A stretch of 64,000 nt of DNA from the NCBI GenBank assembly GCA_016508695.1, contig VNKQ01000019.1, positions 986,056-1,050,055 on the forward strand, given 5' to 3'. Position 1 is the stretch's first letter. Every line of letters starts with the position of its first letter. Below the pieces are notes generated by a model. It did not search any database, had not been told where the DNA came from, and worked only from the letters and a program-made list of their open reading frames with translations. Of the stretch, positions 11,466 through 23,733 are shown piece after piece. Both the position numbers and the translations under genes were made by a program. This DNA is from Hyphodiscus hymeniophilus. Lineage: Eukaryota > Ascomycota > Leotiomycetes > Helotiales > Hyphodiscaceae.

Positions 11466-14281
11466 ATGTTGATTACCCCAATGTCGAGCCCGCTTGCCAG
11501 CATTCAGGTCCAGTCTCAAATACTGCCCACTGGATCCCAGCCATCCAAACGTTTCTCGCGCACGTGCAGATTTTGCCCAAGGTCTTTCTTCAAGACCGAA
11601 CATCTGCACCGGCACGAACGATCCCACACAAAGGAAAGGCCATTCCACTGTAAGGAATGTGGGAAGTCCTTCAGTCGCAAGTCAGTCAATTTCGTTTCTC
11701 CTTTCTTTACTTGACTCAGACATGCATACATATGGAGCACCTCCTGCTACCAGCGTCTCAGCGCCTCTACTCACCTGCTTGGAGTACTTGATCTGCATCA
11801 CTTACTGTAGTATCAGCCTCATTAACAAAATACAGTGATACGCTCCTTCGACATACAAGATCACACGTTAGGGGCTCAGAAGATTGTGATGCGGCCAGTG
11901 ATAAGAGCCGTTCTCACGCATCTGAGGTGGGTGGTGCTGCAACTGCTCCGATGCAGCTATCAACTGTGCTGAATATGGAGTCACACGCTTCTCAAAGTCA
12001 AACAACCTCGCCTCCACCTTCTTTCCCTCCCTTTTCTCAAGATATGACTCTGGGCCATGCGCTTGCAGAGAATCATAGACTCGACCCTGGAACTGTGGCC
12101 CCTGTGGGGACAATGGAGCAGGCCATGCAAGAAAATGTGCCCACGGCTTATGAGCTCTCACCTCTGCTAGATAGATGGAACCGTGAAGGGGAGTCGCATT
12201 ATCCATCATGGCACGTAGGTGATGACTTTGACTTGGAAGCTTTTAACATGTCGTTACTTGTACCGATGACCTTCAACGAATTGACATGGAAGGAAACAAC
12301 CATGGAGAACATGCCGTCGTCGGAGTCAATACCTCCAGGGACCACTCATAGTCTGAACCCTGCCGTCTTAGACGTAATTCAGACATTATGGATTACCAGA
12401 ACAGATGATGCAGCGGCGGGCAACATCGATGAGATGTCATACTCGTTAGCACCCACGCGCGCAATGTCACCAGTTGGGATGTCCCCAACAACTATGGATG
12501 AAAGGTACCGAGAAGATCTATCCAAAAGGATGAGGCCTCGATGGAAGGATGACTCGCTGCCATCCACGGAATTCTTGGTATGTATGCGTAGAGGTGCATT
12601 GATAACACAAAATTAACTATTCGCAGAATCTTGCACTCCAGCTCTTTTTTACTAGATTCAACCCCATTTTCCCCATACTTCACGCCCCAACATTTCGGCC
12701 AAACAATCACAACTCGTTGTTGCTACTTTCTATATGCTCTATTGGGAGCTTATTCATTGGTTCGAGTAGTGCTACAGCGCAAGGCTCCAAGATATTCGAG
12801 AGGTTAAACAAAGTTATACTAGCATCTGTATGTGTCCTATACCCTTCACCAACTATGTACGATTATTTGTGGGTCTGATCATCAAGAGTAGTGGGAGAAT
12901 GTAGTGACAAGAAACTCGCCACAAAGGACTTCTATGATTCAAGCTGCAATTATAGGACAGACATTTGGTTATTTGTCAGGCGTGAGCTCTGCAACAATTT
13001 TCTGTTCGAGCCTATATCTGATTGTTTCAAATCCAGAATCCAAAACACCTGGCCACTGTGGAATCTTTTCATGGAACTGTAATATCGGTATGGGTAGCCC
13101 CTCATCTTCTTTTGTCCAAATTGCTTACGGAATGGCTCAGTGGGCGCGAAGAGATGGGATGTTTACCACCGGCCAGGAACAGCCGTCGAACTTTTTTCAA
13201 TCACATGAAGAACTAGACACAGCTTGGAATTCTTGGGCAAGATTAGAGGAAAAGAAGCGGTACGTAGTCGAGATGAAAATTGACAGACCAACACTGATCT
13301 AGCTGAGGCAGGGCTGCCATGGGGCTCTATATACATGACGCTCAGCTAGCAAGCTTATTTCACCACGACCCAAATTTACGGCACGGTGCCATTCAGCTCT
13401 CAGCTGCTGCGAGTAACGAGCTGTTCTCAGCGCCAAGTGCAGCTCAATGGGCGGATCTTATGCGAACTCACCCACCACAGAGTTATCTCCAAGAACATAT
13501 CCATTTCAGCCAGCCTCAGGATTTGCAGCAGCATCCTCTGCCTATTGAGATAGGTTGCGCTCATAGCCGCTTATCCTGCTATGTTACCCTTCACGGAATC
13601 GAGGCCGCCGTTGCAGAATCGGGTCGGACATATCATGTCTTGCCAAATCAGCAGATCTTCGACAAATTTCGTGATGCTCTTACATGCTGGTATCATGCCT
13701 ATGGGAAAACTAGCTCTCCAAACAGTCCCGATATCTTTTGTCTCATGATTTTGTGGCATAAGATCTTCATGTCGTTACTTGTGGATTTTGACTCTCTCGA
13801 GCGCGCCATCGGACGTGATGGTTCCGTGCAGGCCGCATTCGCCCAAGAGTATGTCAGTACTTGGGCGTCATCAATCGAGGCCAAACGTTGCATCATGCAT
13901 GCCTCGCTGATAAATGATCATTTGGCTGCAATGCGTGTGGATGCAGAACCTGCGATTCATGTACCCGGTTGTACGTTCTCGGCTGCAATCGCCTGGTATT
14001 GCTATACCAAATTTGGAGTCGCGGACAACCACGCCCCGGACTGTAACGAGAATCTGGATTTTCCCGAGACCAAGGCATTGGGAATCCGTTCGGGGCAGCA
14101 GCTCTTCGAATTATGTGGAGCTACACGGCCTAAGCCGACTGTGATGGGTGCGGGTCCGCTACGTGGTCTTACAGACATGCTAAATAAGCTAGGTCACTGG
14201 GACACCTCGAAGAGGTTTGCGGGGATCCTGGGACTACTGTTACACGGAGATACTGAGGGCCATCTTTTGGACTATTCGTGA
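11466..14281 (+). CDS. C2H2 zinc-finger transcription factor with fungal-specific TF domain
   Basis: A nuclear regulator with two N-terminal C2H2 fingers and a C-terminal PF04082-type middle homology region. Seven exons (11466-11680, 11836-12577, 12627-12827, 12892-12981, 13037-13087, 13141-13259, 13312-14281) total 2388 nt and encode 795 residues. Finger 1 is CRFCPRSFFKTEHLHRHERSH. Finger 2, split by a 155-bp intron, is CKECGKSFSRNDTLLRHTRSH. The TF domain contains LFFTRFNPIFPILHAPTF, IIGQTFGYLSG joined to NPKHLATVESFHGTVIS, then WARRDGMF and LFHHDPNLR. A 51-bp exon is required to build this block. ATG 11481 is an alternative start. It lies 393 bp upstream of the co-oriented monooxygenase and is a candidate pathway regulator. 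Confidence 0.87.
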
Positions 14282-14674
14282 TCATCGGGATATAGAGACT
14301 GCATGAAGAACAATCACAGTAGATGGAAGATGGACTGACAAACTTATGGCGGCATGATCCGAACAATCCACTGGCGAAATGGGCTCTCGGAGGGGCGCGG
14401 GACCAACGTGGGACTGCGGGACGCAACCATATCCTTCCCCACACTTTCGTCCCTGTTCACAATGTAAGCACCCCGCAATGATGTGCACAATCGGAGCAAA
14501 GTCCAATTCCCACGAATGCAAGCACTACTGAGGTTGAATCATACCTAGGCAATATCCGGTTGCTTTCTCCTCATGGTCTTTCACTGCGCCTAAAGTGAGT
14601 GATTCTTGAAGGCAGCTGTCGTTTCCCGAAAGGTTGCTACGCAAACACCTTCGGAATACAGACCATTGCGCAAT
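14282..14674 (+). promoter_or_regulatory. Probable promoter of the FAD monooxygenase
   Basis: This 393-bp gap lies between the C2H2 regulator and the monooxygenase, both on the plus strand. The monooxygenase frame is open 69 nt upstream of ATG 14675 but has no other ATG. No specific operator is recognised. Confidence 0.4.
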
Positions 14675-16881
14675 ATGGAAGTCGAAAACACAGATGTTAT
14701 CATTTGCGGCTGTGGTCCGACGGGTGCAATGCTCTCAGCGTACCTTGGGAGGAGAGGTGTCAAGAATATAGTCCTCGAGAGAGAATTAGATATTACACAA
14801 GACCCACGAGGCATTGCTTTGGATGAAGATGGTATTCGGCTGCTCCAGGGCCTTGGGATATATGATGATATCTTCAGTAAAATTGGGCAGAGTGAGCTTC
14901 TAATAGATCCTTTACGGACAGCACTGACTCAGTTTCCACAGAGATGGGCTATTTCAATTTTATATCTGGGCCTAATGACCTCCACAGACGGCCGTTTCTT
15001 CGCTTTAACTACAACACAGTATGTAGGCTTTTTATTTTTCTTCTCATTTTCCTTTTCTCTTTTTTTTTTTTTTTCGCTCCAAGATGTTAGGGTTAATAAG
15101 AATGCTGATGTGAAGCTTCACAGATTGAGGGTGGGACGGGACATCCCGGTTTCATCTGCCACAAGCAGCCGTTACTGGAGAAAAGTATCAGAGATGTTAT
15201 TGAGAAGGAACTCTGTTCGGAGATTCGCTCAGGATCTACTGTCACCGACATTTCGGAAGACGACGATTGCACTTTTGTCACGTACACAGGCATTGATGGC
15301 CAGCCGCGATCAATTCGCGCCAAATTCTTTGTAGGGGCAGATGGGAAAACAGGCTTCACCAGGAAGCGCTATCTCGAACCGAAAGGCATTACCATGGAGA
15401 AAGATGATAAGTCAGTATCTTCTGCCAATATATTTTACGAATATACAACCCAGTGAAAGCTGATATATACCAAAGATTTAAGTACGAGGAGGCATGGGTA
15501 GCATTGAACTGGAAGCTGACACCACCGACTCGAGAAACACACCCATTTTTGCCTCTATGGGACCTTGGTTTTACGCCGGAAGGAGTGTATAATACATTTT
15601 TCCCTCCCGACTTTCGATTCATCTGCAATCCAGACAGACCATCTGTGTGTGGCAGGTTTGGGCTGCATGCGGATCGACTCTGGAGATTCGAATACGTTGT
15701 CAAACCTTCCGAAGATGGCTACGAGATGGCCAAATATGAGAATGTAAAGAAGGTGGTTTTCCCTTACCTGACTCTTCCGAAAGGGCGTTATGGGTAGGCT
15801 TCATTGTACCTATTTACCGAAACTGTTTTGACCGGTCTAGCTTGGAAGCAGATGTGACCTTTCCAGAAGACTGCATCGAAGTCATTCGATCACGACCCTT
15901 TACATTTTCAGCTCGCAGCTGCAACAAGTGGTCTCTGGGACGCGTGATCCTATGTGGTGATGCCGCACATGTTTTCCCACCCTGTAAGTGCCAATGCTCA
16001 ACTAAGGTGCATCCACAGTTGGATACTAAGACAACACAGTTGGCGGACAAGGTATAGCCTCTGGCTTTCGCGACGCGGCATCACTCGCGTGGCGATTGGA
16101 GTTGGCTTGTCGTCCCTCCCACCACAAACCCAATCATAACGTTCTGTTTGAAGGCTGGTACAAGGAACGAAAGCAACAGCTGGAGGAGTCACTCGCCGCC
16201 ACAATCGTAAATGGGAATTTCTGCAACGAGCGCAGTAAAGTCAAGACGCTGCTTCGAAACTGGTACTTTTGGGTACTGCAGCTTGTACCAAGGTGGAAGC
16301 ACTGGCTCGAGCTCGGTCAGCGACAAGGCGAGTTGACTCATTACACTCATGCGCCCGGTCTGCCTTTCCTTCCTAACATGGGAGGAGGGAGGACCTTCCC
16401 GCAAGTCTTTTGTGCGCCGTATAGCTCGCTCACTTGTAATATGCGCCCCTTGTTCACGGACGATGTGATCTTTGGGGTAGGAGTGACAGCGAAGACCGGC
16501 ATCTTTCAACTTGTGGTTCTGCTGGACAGTGCGGCTGAGGTGAATGGGGCTGCTCAGGATCTCGCAGAACTATATGGGATCCAGACACCATACATCAAGA
16601 TCCATGAGGCCACTTATCTGATTGCAAAGGCGGACCGCAGAGATGTGGCCGAGAAAAAGGAAGTTGAAGGCATTTGGAGGCTGGTCGATGCCGGTGAGTA
16701 TGACGCTGACGTATGGCGTGGTCTGCCTGAGCCTCTTGGGTATGATGTAAGGCGTTTGCGACGTGAAGTGAGAGGCAGATATGTGATCCTTCGACCTGAT
16801 AGATTTGTGTTTGCAGCATGCAGCACTGGAAGAGATCTAATCTGCGCGGTAAACGAGTTGAATAAGATCTTGGATACATAG
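14675..16881 (+). CDS. FAD-binding monooxygenase, phenol hydroxylase-like
   Basis: A flavoprotein hydroxylase of the p-hydroxybenzoate/phenol hydroxylase group (PF01494), which uses NAD(P)H and O2 to hydroxylate aromatic substrates. Exons are 14675-14891, 14942-15018, 15124-15410, 15476-15793, 15841-15983 and 16040-16881 (1884 nt, 627 residues). Residues 5-35 form the Rossmann motif CGCGPTGAMLSAYLGRRG, followed by DPRGIALDEDG. FVGADGKTG is the middle DG motif. LCGDAAHVFPPFGGQG, formed across an intron, is the flavin-ribityl GD motif. The C-terminal 200 residues correspond to the thioredoxin-like domain of phenol hydroxylases. Intron 2 (105 bp) carries a long pyrimidine run. The gene faces the decarboxylase, suggesting joint handling of a salicylate- or resorcylate-type compound. 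Confidence 0.88.
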
Positions 16882-17546
16882 AAATATAACGATGATATAT
16901 ATCTGGCGCTGTATAGCATACACTAATTGATCTCCTTTTTCAAATTGTTTTGGCCACTCTAGCCTCGAGTATTGGTCCAGCATTCCCAAGCCCCTTGTAA
17001 CAGTCCATGCCCAATGCGATGATGTTCAGCATGGCGAACCGCTCGATTCCATTCAATGTTCTCTCACCCATCTACGGAAAGATGGCTCTATGTCACAGTG
17101 GTAGCCAACGGTCAAACATGAGCCCCGATCTGAAAAGTATAACGCAGTTCTGACCAAGAGTACGGGAGTGAAAAGGTGCTTCTATTAAGATAAGAAGAAG
17201 GGAGCGCACGAGCTCATTTTTTACATGTCCACAAGATCATGGCTCGGGGATGGTCGTCAGAGCGCGAAATTCCGTGAGAGCTTCTCCATTGTGGACGGTC
17301 ATCAAGTAGTCACAATCCTCGTGATACAATGACGGAGGAAAGGCGACCAGCTTCGTCATAGGAAGTGCACTTTCATCAGTCTACAAACACTGATTTAATA
17401 TATCCGTGTGATAAGAATTGGAAATGCAGTCCTATCCTACAGTAACAGCTTTCCAACGGGTGAGGCAAAGATTCTTCATACGCATTGACAAGTCCTGATA
17501 TCACGTTGGAAACAGTCTCGAAATAGAAACAGACATTAGATTGTAC
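16882..17546. other. Convergent intergenic region
   Basis: This 665-bp region lies between the 3' ends of the monooxygenase and the decarboxylase. No gene or repeat is seen. Confidence 0.55.
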
Positions 17547-18616
17547 TCAAAGAGAGGTCTTAAATTCCCTGAGCAACCGCTTTGCGTTGTCCACATAAAT
17601 ACCTCTTCGTACGCTGTCGTCTAGAAACAGCTTTTCAAGGCCGATGTCCATCTTCTTTGCCAAAGATACTACACCCTTAGCCGGCGTGAAAGGATAGTCG
17701 CTTCCGTAGAGTAGCTTCTGTGGTTCCACAAACCTTAGCAGCCCATGAATCTGATCAGGAAACGGGAATCCCGCCAGATCGAAATAGAACTGTTGTAGAA
17801 ACGCTTCTCTGACGAGATTCGAACTTATCTCAACCTCAAGACTGAGAATTTCTGTTGCAAAACTGGTAAATCGCTCGATCACGGGCGGTATAGCTCCGCC
17901 CGCGTGAGGAATCACAAAGGTGATATCTGGGCATCTTTTGATCGTGCCAGAGAGAAGTAGATTGATAATGGCACGAGCAGTGTCGAACATGAACTCGAAC
18001 ATCGGATTCGGGAACTCGTTGAGTACCGTTACAGCTGTGTGATCGTGACTCCCTGTATGCCTCATGCAAGGTGTTGTAGGATGGACGAAGACCGTCGCCT
18101 TACGTCGATTAAGCTCGGCGAAAACGGCGTCAAACAGAGGGTCTCCAAGATAGGTGCCGTGATAGTTGGTTTCCAGTGCAAAGCCAGCAGCGTGGAGAGT
18201 GTCGAGTGCGTAAGGTATTTCCGAAATGGCGCCCCCGACATCAGGCAGTGGCAACACAGCCCAGAATCCAAATTGAGTAGGTCGGCGTCGCACAATATCA
18301 CCTGCATATTCGTTGCATTGCCGAGCTAGATTCCGGGAAGCCCTATTGTCGCCGGGAAACAAGCAGACACCAGGTGAGCTGATGCTGAGAATTGATTTCG
18401 TGATGGACAAATCCCCCATCATTGCTAGATGCGCTTCCTCGCTCCATGGCTTGTGGCTGTCAACAAGGAACAAATGGACCCCGCGTAGGACAGAGAGAGT
18501 CTTACTGGAATCCTAGGCATACCATCAGGCCGTTCATGGCCGGATTCTTCGCAAGCTGTACGATAGAAAGGCGGGATGAAGTGGGCATGAGTATCAATCC
18601 TGCTGTCAAATGCCAT
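17547..18616 (-). CDS. Amidohydrolase-2 decarboxylase (ACMSD / salicylate-decarboxylase type)
   Basis: A metal-dependent non-oxidative decarboxylase of the PF04909 group, which includes ACMSD, gamma-resorcylate and 6-methylsalicylate decarboxylases. Two exons, 18506-18616 and 17547-18449 with a 56-bp intron, total 1014 nt or 337 residues. Metal-binding elements are present: RIDTHAHFIPP (the HxH pair) at residue 8, FVHPTTP, VIPHAGGAIPP and LLYGSDYPFTPA. The splice yields GMPRIPPWSEEAHLAMM, matching the family block before SILSISSPG. No signal peptide is visible, so the enzyme is cytosolic. It converges with the FAD monooxygenase. Decarboxylation plus hydroxylation of an aromatic acid to a catechol-type product is a reasonable inference, but the exact substrate is unknown. 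Confidence 0.87.
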
Positions 18617-20161
18617 CCCTCGTGGTGTCTCTCAAACAATGTTAAGTCTGGCGTGATAGATATGTAATCAATTCTTTGAAGACTTTCACAAAATGATAGC
18701 AGAGGGCTGATAATCATGGAAGCCGTATGATCTACATCACAAACCCCGCCTCATCATGAGCCAAGGGCTTTGAGATATATATACTAGCTTTTAGAGTCCC
18801 GCAACTTCAACCTCGGATGTCGGAGGTCGGAGATGCTGTAGAACAAACATCATCAAACGCAACTCCGCTCCGCATTGCACGCACGGCTTTGAATGCAAGA
18901 GCATGAACGAACTTGAATTGCGAAACACACTGCGAGGAAGAGGGCGGGCTACAGATTTAAGTCCCAGATCAGCCTTCATTGGACCTCCACAGAGGCCAAA
19001 ACATTGGAAGTATTGTCCATATGGCGTGTGTTACAGTAAGATACAGTTGCGAAAAGCCCCGCTTGAGTCCCACACCGACTCGTGACGCACCTGGCCTGCT
19101 GTATGCTTTCTTGTATTAGACGACCAGCGTTGGCGAATAAGAAAAAATAGGAGGACTTCAGTGAATAATAAACACATCCACCGCATCAAGGTAGCGGAAA
19201 GCAAAAAAAAAAGGAAATGGAAACGGAAAGGAAGTGATGCATGGTGTCGAGACGGCTATGTTTCAATCACCTTTTCTGTCTTCGAATGAATTCAAGAAAG
19301 GTAACTTTACTTGTAGAATGAAAAATATATTATTCTCCAGCATATCCTATTCCATAAAACAGATTTCTTGATGACAGTTGCTCGCTCAGCTAGCGATTCA
19401 CTGGCTTCCAAGACAACGAAAACATCTAAGTCCCGCACGGGAAATTGAAGTCTGATTGCAATTGTAAGGCATAGATGACATTTCCTATACGCCGTGGGAT
19501 CAAGGTTCCAGGAGAGCTTAGCAATTTATAATAGAAGGGAAGTAAATATGATATTAGATTCCTTGTCATCAAAGTTGTCGGAAGGGCTCCTCACGTGACG
19601 GGTTCGAATAGTGAATCAAATTTCGATATTACAAATAGATTATTACAGGCGCATGAAGAGAATCAGAGGCGTTGTCACGATGTAAGTATACACAGGAGGT
19701 GGAGATCGTGCCCCTGAACGTTGCTGATGATAGGCAGCTTGATTTACACGAAGCGTCGGGAAGATCGGAGATTGACCGTCAGTAGAAGGTGACATTTCTT
19801 CCGTTCGGCAAGCTGGTCTTTGGCACGGTGTCCAGGATGTCTTCTTTCTCGTCATTGATTCATTTATCGATGCTAATAGATATGTCGACAGGGTTGGAGC
19901 TTTCGGGCCGTTTTGTTTCCCCGGAAAAGTGGTTCCCCGCGCTGCTCCAGATGGAGTTTTTGTTACCCCTCATCGTGCCCATACGACATCATGGCTTACT
20001 CTCTGGACCAGGCACTGGATAAGCTGTGCATAAATCGAATTGTCCAATGAATGCCCACTTGTTCATTATACGTTATAAGTATTTAATACCCATTTCCTCT
20101 CTATTATTCTATTCTCCCAGACTTCGCTCTGCATTGCCAATTCCTTCTCTACGCTGTCAAG
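18617..20161. other. Intergenic region, no gene seen
   Basis: This stretch of about 1.5 kb lies between the aromatic and uronate modules; the flanking genes are divergent. Short open frames carry no recognisable domain. A purine-rich A/G run lies near 19198-19232. Confidence 0.55.
20074..20079 (+). promoter_or_regulatory. TATA-like element of GH79 gene
   Basis: TATAAG lies 83 bp before the GH79 start codon in otherwise mixed sequence, at a plausible distance for a core promoter element. Confidence 0.35.
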
Positions 20162-21868
20162 ATGGCCTCCTCAAAGAGCTCCATATCCTACCTTCTTCCA
20201 TTTCTGCTTTCATTGACCCAGTCAGCAGCTGCACCAACACTGTCTCAGTCTCCTCCTAGTGATGCTGTTCCTTTGTCCCCCTACCTCAACTCGTTTTCTA
20301 TCGAGTTCGAGAATTTCCCCGTTTTCGCAGGTTAGACGTCTTCTTCTCTTGCAGTTAATGATCCTGATATTTATGACAGGAAATGCCACTCATCCCAACC
20401 AGTTCTCAATTAATATCCTTCGGAGCCTAGCGGAGAGGACTGGGGTCATGCCAATGATACGAGTGGGCGGTACCACAGAGTTAGTGTCAATGATTCAAGT
20501 TCCCAGATTCAATCTGACTATACTCAAGGGACGACGCGCATTTTATCCAAAATCAAACTGAACCTGTCATCGTGATAGGTGCTACCAATGGAACACGCCG
20601 AGCTGGCGTGACCATCGGCCCATCCTTCTTTTCTTCCTACGGCACATTTCCGGCAACAACCTATATCCCCAGCATCACTCTGGCTGTCAATGGCTCCGAG
20701 GGAATAGAAACTCGACAGGCCGAGACAGCGTATATATCCCAGGCTCTGGGAGACAGTCTTGCGATGATGGAAATTGGGAATGAGCCTGATCTTTTCCAAT
20801 ATTGGAATCGACGACCAAGTACCTGGAACGTAACAGACTACGTCGAGGAATGGTTAAACGCAAACAAAGTCATTGAGTCGACGTTGGCAAAGAATAATCC
20901 TGAACTTGCTAAGAAAGTTACATTTTTTGCCCCGAGTTTTGCGGGAACAGATATTGGATCAAGCTTGGATTCAATAGCACCGCTAGCTGCATTCGCGCAC
21001 GGCTTGAATTCTGGTAACAACATCAAAGTCCTCTCTGGCCACAAGTAAGTCTATCGACTTCATATTCTCAAGCTAGACTATTGAAGCTAACGAACCGCCG
21101 CATAGTTACATGGGTAGTGCAACTGGAGCGGGAGTGACTCTCCAAAGCACATTGATGAACCATACATCCATCGTAAGAAGCATTGCAAGTCACGTTACCC
21201 TCGCCAAAGAACTTCAAAAATACTGTTCCGCGCCATACGTGATGGGAGAGACGAACAGTTTGAGTGGCGGTGGTGCATCTGGACTCAGTAACGTCTTCGG
21301 TGCTGCTCTTTGGGTTGTGGACTACACGCTCTGGCAAGCCACACAGAATATTCAGCGAGTGCATTTCCACAACTCAGCTACATCCCCTTACGCTGCCTGG
21401 TCACCTTCAACCAGCCCTCCTACAACTAATGCTCCTTATTATGGAAATGTCATGGTAGCGTCGGCTGTTGGATTACTCCCTGATAGGAGCATTGCCTATC
21501 TCGATTTGGGCAACAATGATGAGCGGACCAGTGCTTATACCATATATTCTGGCTCGAACCTCGTCAGAGTGGTGATTCTCAACATGGTTGAATATCTCTC
21601 TACCTCATCTACTGCAAGGCCAACAAGCACGTTCTCGGTCAATGTCCCGAAAAGCGTGAAAGGTGCTCTCGTCGAACGACTCACAGCTGCCGGCGCGGAT
21701 GCACTCTCTGGGATTACAATCGGGGGACTTAGCTACGACTACTCGCGAGCGGAGGGAAAACCAGTGCTAGTGAATGCAAAAGCTGCTTTAGAAGAAGTAT
21801 CGGTCAAGAATGGAGTTTTGAGCGTGACACTGCAAGCCTCGGAGGGGGCCGTTCTACATTTGTTTTAG
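20162..21868 (+). CDS. Secreted GH79 beta-glucuronidase-like glycoside hydrolase
   Basis: An exo-acting glycosidase of family GH79, whose fungal members remove glucuronic or 4-O-methyl-glucuronic acid from glycans such as arabinogalactan. Exons are 20162-20330, 20380-20479, 20529-21044 and 21106-21868 (1548 nt, 515 residues). Residues 1-23 form a signal peptide ending near SAAA. The acid/base Glu is in MEIGNEPD (about E175) and the nucleophile Glu in MGETNS (about E310); their spacing suits a clan A barrel. The conserved RVGGTTEDDAHF is created by the second splice. The last 150 residues form a beta-rich C-terminal domain typical of GH79. Several N-x-S/T sites fit secretion. It leads the uronate module with the lyase and GH88. 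Confidence 0.88.
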
Positions 21869-22206
21869 ATTGCGAGATGAAAGGAAAATTGGTGAGGCTC
21901 CAATTCATTGACAAAATAGCAGAGTATATCAAGATACATAAAATGCTGTTCTCGCATACATATAAAGATTTGAAGCGTTTCTCACGGCTAACTACCCACT
22001 GTAAAACGAGGCTGAATAACAAGACGACTACTTCGTACGCGGGAAGACCCCACAGATCTTTTACAACCAACGCGGATAAAAACTTCCGGGAAATACCCCG
22101 CTTCTCCGCCTCATAGCTCCGATTACAACTTTCAATACTCACCTTGATTATGTTTCTATAAATTGTATCTTTATCCATCTTCGAGTTGCGCGCCACTGAG
22201 GAGAAA
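21869..22206 (+). promoter_or_regulatory. Intergenic region and lyase promoter
   Basis: This 338-bp gap lies between GH79 and the lyase. A TATAAAT element at 22157-22163 lies 50 bp before ATG 22207, supporting that start over the downstream ATG at 22299. Confidence 0.45.
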
Positions 22207-23536
22207 ATGGTTACCAATCATGGTAAGTTGTGTTGTGGCGCGGAAATCACTTCCCTCAATGATGTCAATCATGCCGACACTGAATAATCCGTATAACTAT
22301 GAACGAAGACTCACACTTCTCAGAATCAAATGCGAAACCATTGATGAGTAAAGAGTGCAAATCGCGAAGTGTTCTCAAGCCGAACACAGTCGTCTTAGAC
22401 GGCTCTAGGCTTCTCGCAGCAAAGACACTTCTCACGAATGACTCGTCTCAGTTGAAAACAGCCCTCGATCGACTTATTACTCTAGCCGATAATTGGCTTT
22501 CCAAAGGTCCATGGTCTGTGACCGACAAAGATATAGTACCCCCAGCGGCTCGAAGCATGACTACGCCAGCCAAGCGCCATACTGGTGGCCATCTTCAAAT
22601 CCATCTGGACTACCCTATATCCAACGTGATGGCATCCGCAATCCATCCGTAGACAAATACACCGATCACACGAGTCGAAGGGAGATGTTTCAAGCAACGC
22701 TCATCCTTAGCCTAGCTTGGTTTTACACCTCTAAGGAAGTTTATGCCATCCATGCAGGCAATATAATCCGGACTTGGTTCATTTCGACCGAGACGAGGAT
22801 GAACCCGAATCTGAATCACGCACAATGCATCCCGGGTCTCAATACCGGCAGATATATCGGTATAATCGATTTTTCTCAGGGATATACCAGCATTTTAGAC
22901 GCTGCCGCCATTCTTGCTACTGGGTCACCTGGCTGGGCAGCATGGACAGATGACGACGCCGAACAATTTCGTTCTTGGAATGTGGAATTCCTGAATTGGC
23001 TGCAGACAAGCGAATTTGGGATTGATGAGGCAGCCGCTAAGAATAACCACGGCACTTTTGCTCTTATGCAGAGAGCTGCAATTGCACTTTTCGTTGGCTT
23101 AGAGGAGTCTGCCAGGCATGACATACTCACATTGCAAGCACGGATTGAGGAGGATTTTCTCCCTGATGGATCACAACCAGCAGAACTCTCACGAACTCGC
23201 AGTTGGCATTACTCTACCTTTAATCTGATGGCATATATACGAGCAGCTGAGATCGGGTTGAAGGTCGGCGTGGATCTCTGGAGCTACAAAGGCCGTCAGG
23301 GTCAAAGTATTCAAAAGGCGGTTGACTATCTCATTCCTGCTGCAGGAGGAGATACAACCTGGAGTTACCCAGAAGTGGACTTCAGGGCATTTGCTGCTTG
23401 GGATATCATTCATGCAGCGGCCGATAGAGGTAATGCAATGGCGAAACTAGCTTTAGAGAATCTGCAACCGCCACCAGATGGGGACTTGTGGTCTCTAAGA
23501 CCAGCAGCTGAGCAATTAGATGTCGTCAAATCTTAA
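22207..23536 (+). pseudogene. Alginate-lyase-domain (PF05426) polysaccharide lyase with one-base frameshift
   Basis: Related fungal and bacterial proteins cleave uronate polymers such as alginate or glucuronan by beta-elimination. Exon 1 is only 16 nt (22207-22222, donor GTAAGT). After a 101-bp intron, exon 2 runs 22324-23536. The first part reads VVLDGSRLLAAK and KGPWSVTDKDIVPP. The family motif SGSKHDYASQAPYWWP continues in the next frame. The switch is at the C5 run 22539-22543, where one base is missing; exon 2 is likewise one base short of a complete frame. Downstream, NPNLNHAQCIPG and NNHGTF are conserved. No signal peptide is seen, so the intact protein would be intracellular. The stop codon ends exactly at the Copia target-site duplication. 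It could be a real null allele or a homopolymer sequencing error. Confidence 0.8.
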
Positions 23537-23540
23537 TATA
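23536..23540. repeat. Target-site duplication, left copy
   Basis: ATATA flanks the left LTR and matches 28967-28971 on the right. Its first base is also the last base of the lyase TAA stop. Confidence 0.75.
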
Positions 23541-23733
23541 TATTGGAAGTTACGATTCAAGTAGAAGTATTGCATTAGGAATAGCACTAAGTAATTGAGT
23601 TGAATTAATTGAATAGTAGTATAGTGGGAAGAACTAGAGTTAAGCTTAAGGTTCTTCGCCGGTTACGATTATATAACGCGCTAAGCCCAATTAGAGAGGT
23701 CTATGCGGGTAGAAGAAATCCTATATTCTAATA
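23541..23733 (-). repeat. LTR (left copy; 3' LTR of the minus-strand element)
   Basis: 193 bp, identical in length to the right copy and differing from it by 16 substitutions that I counted. All are C/T or G/A transitions. Boundaries are set by the TATTGGAA start and the mutated TTCTAATA end. Confidence 0.9.
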
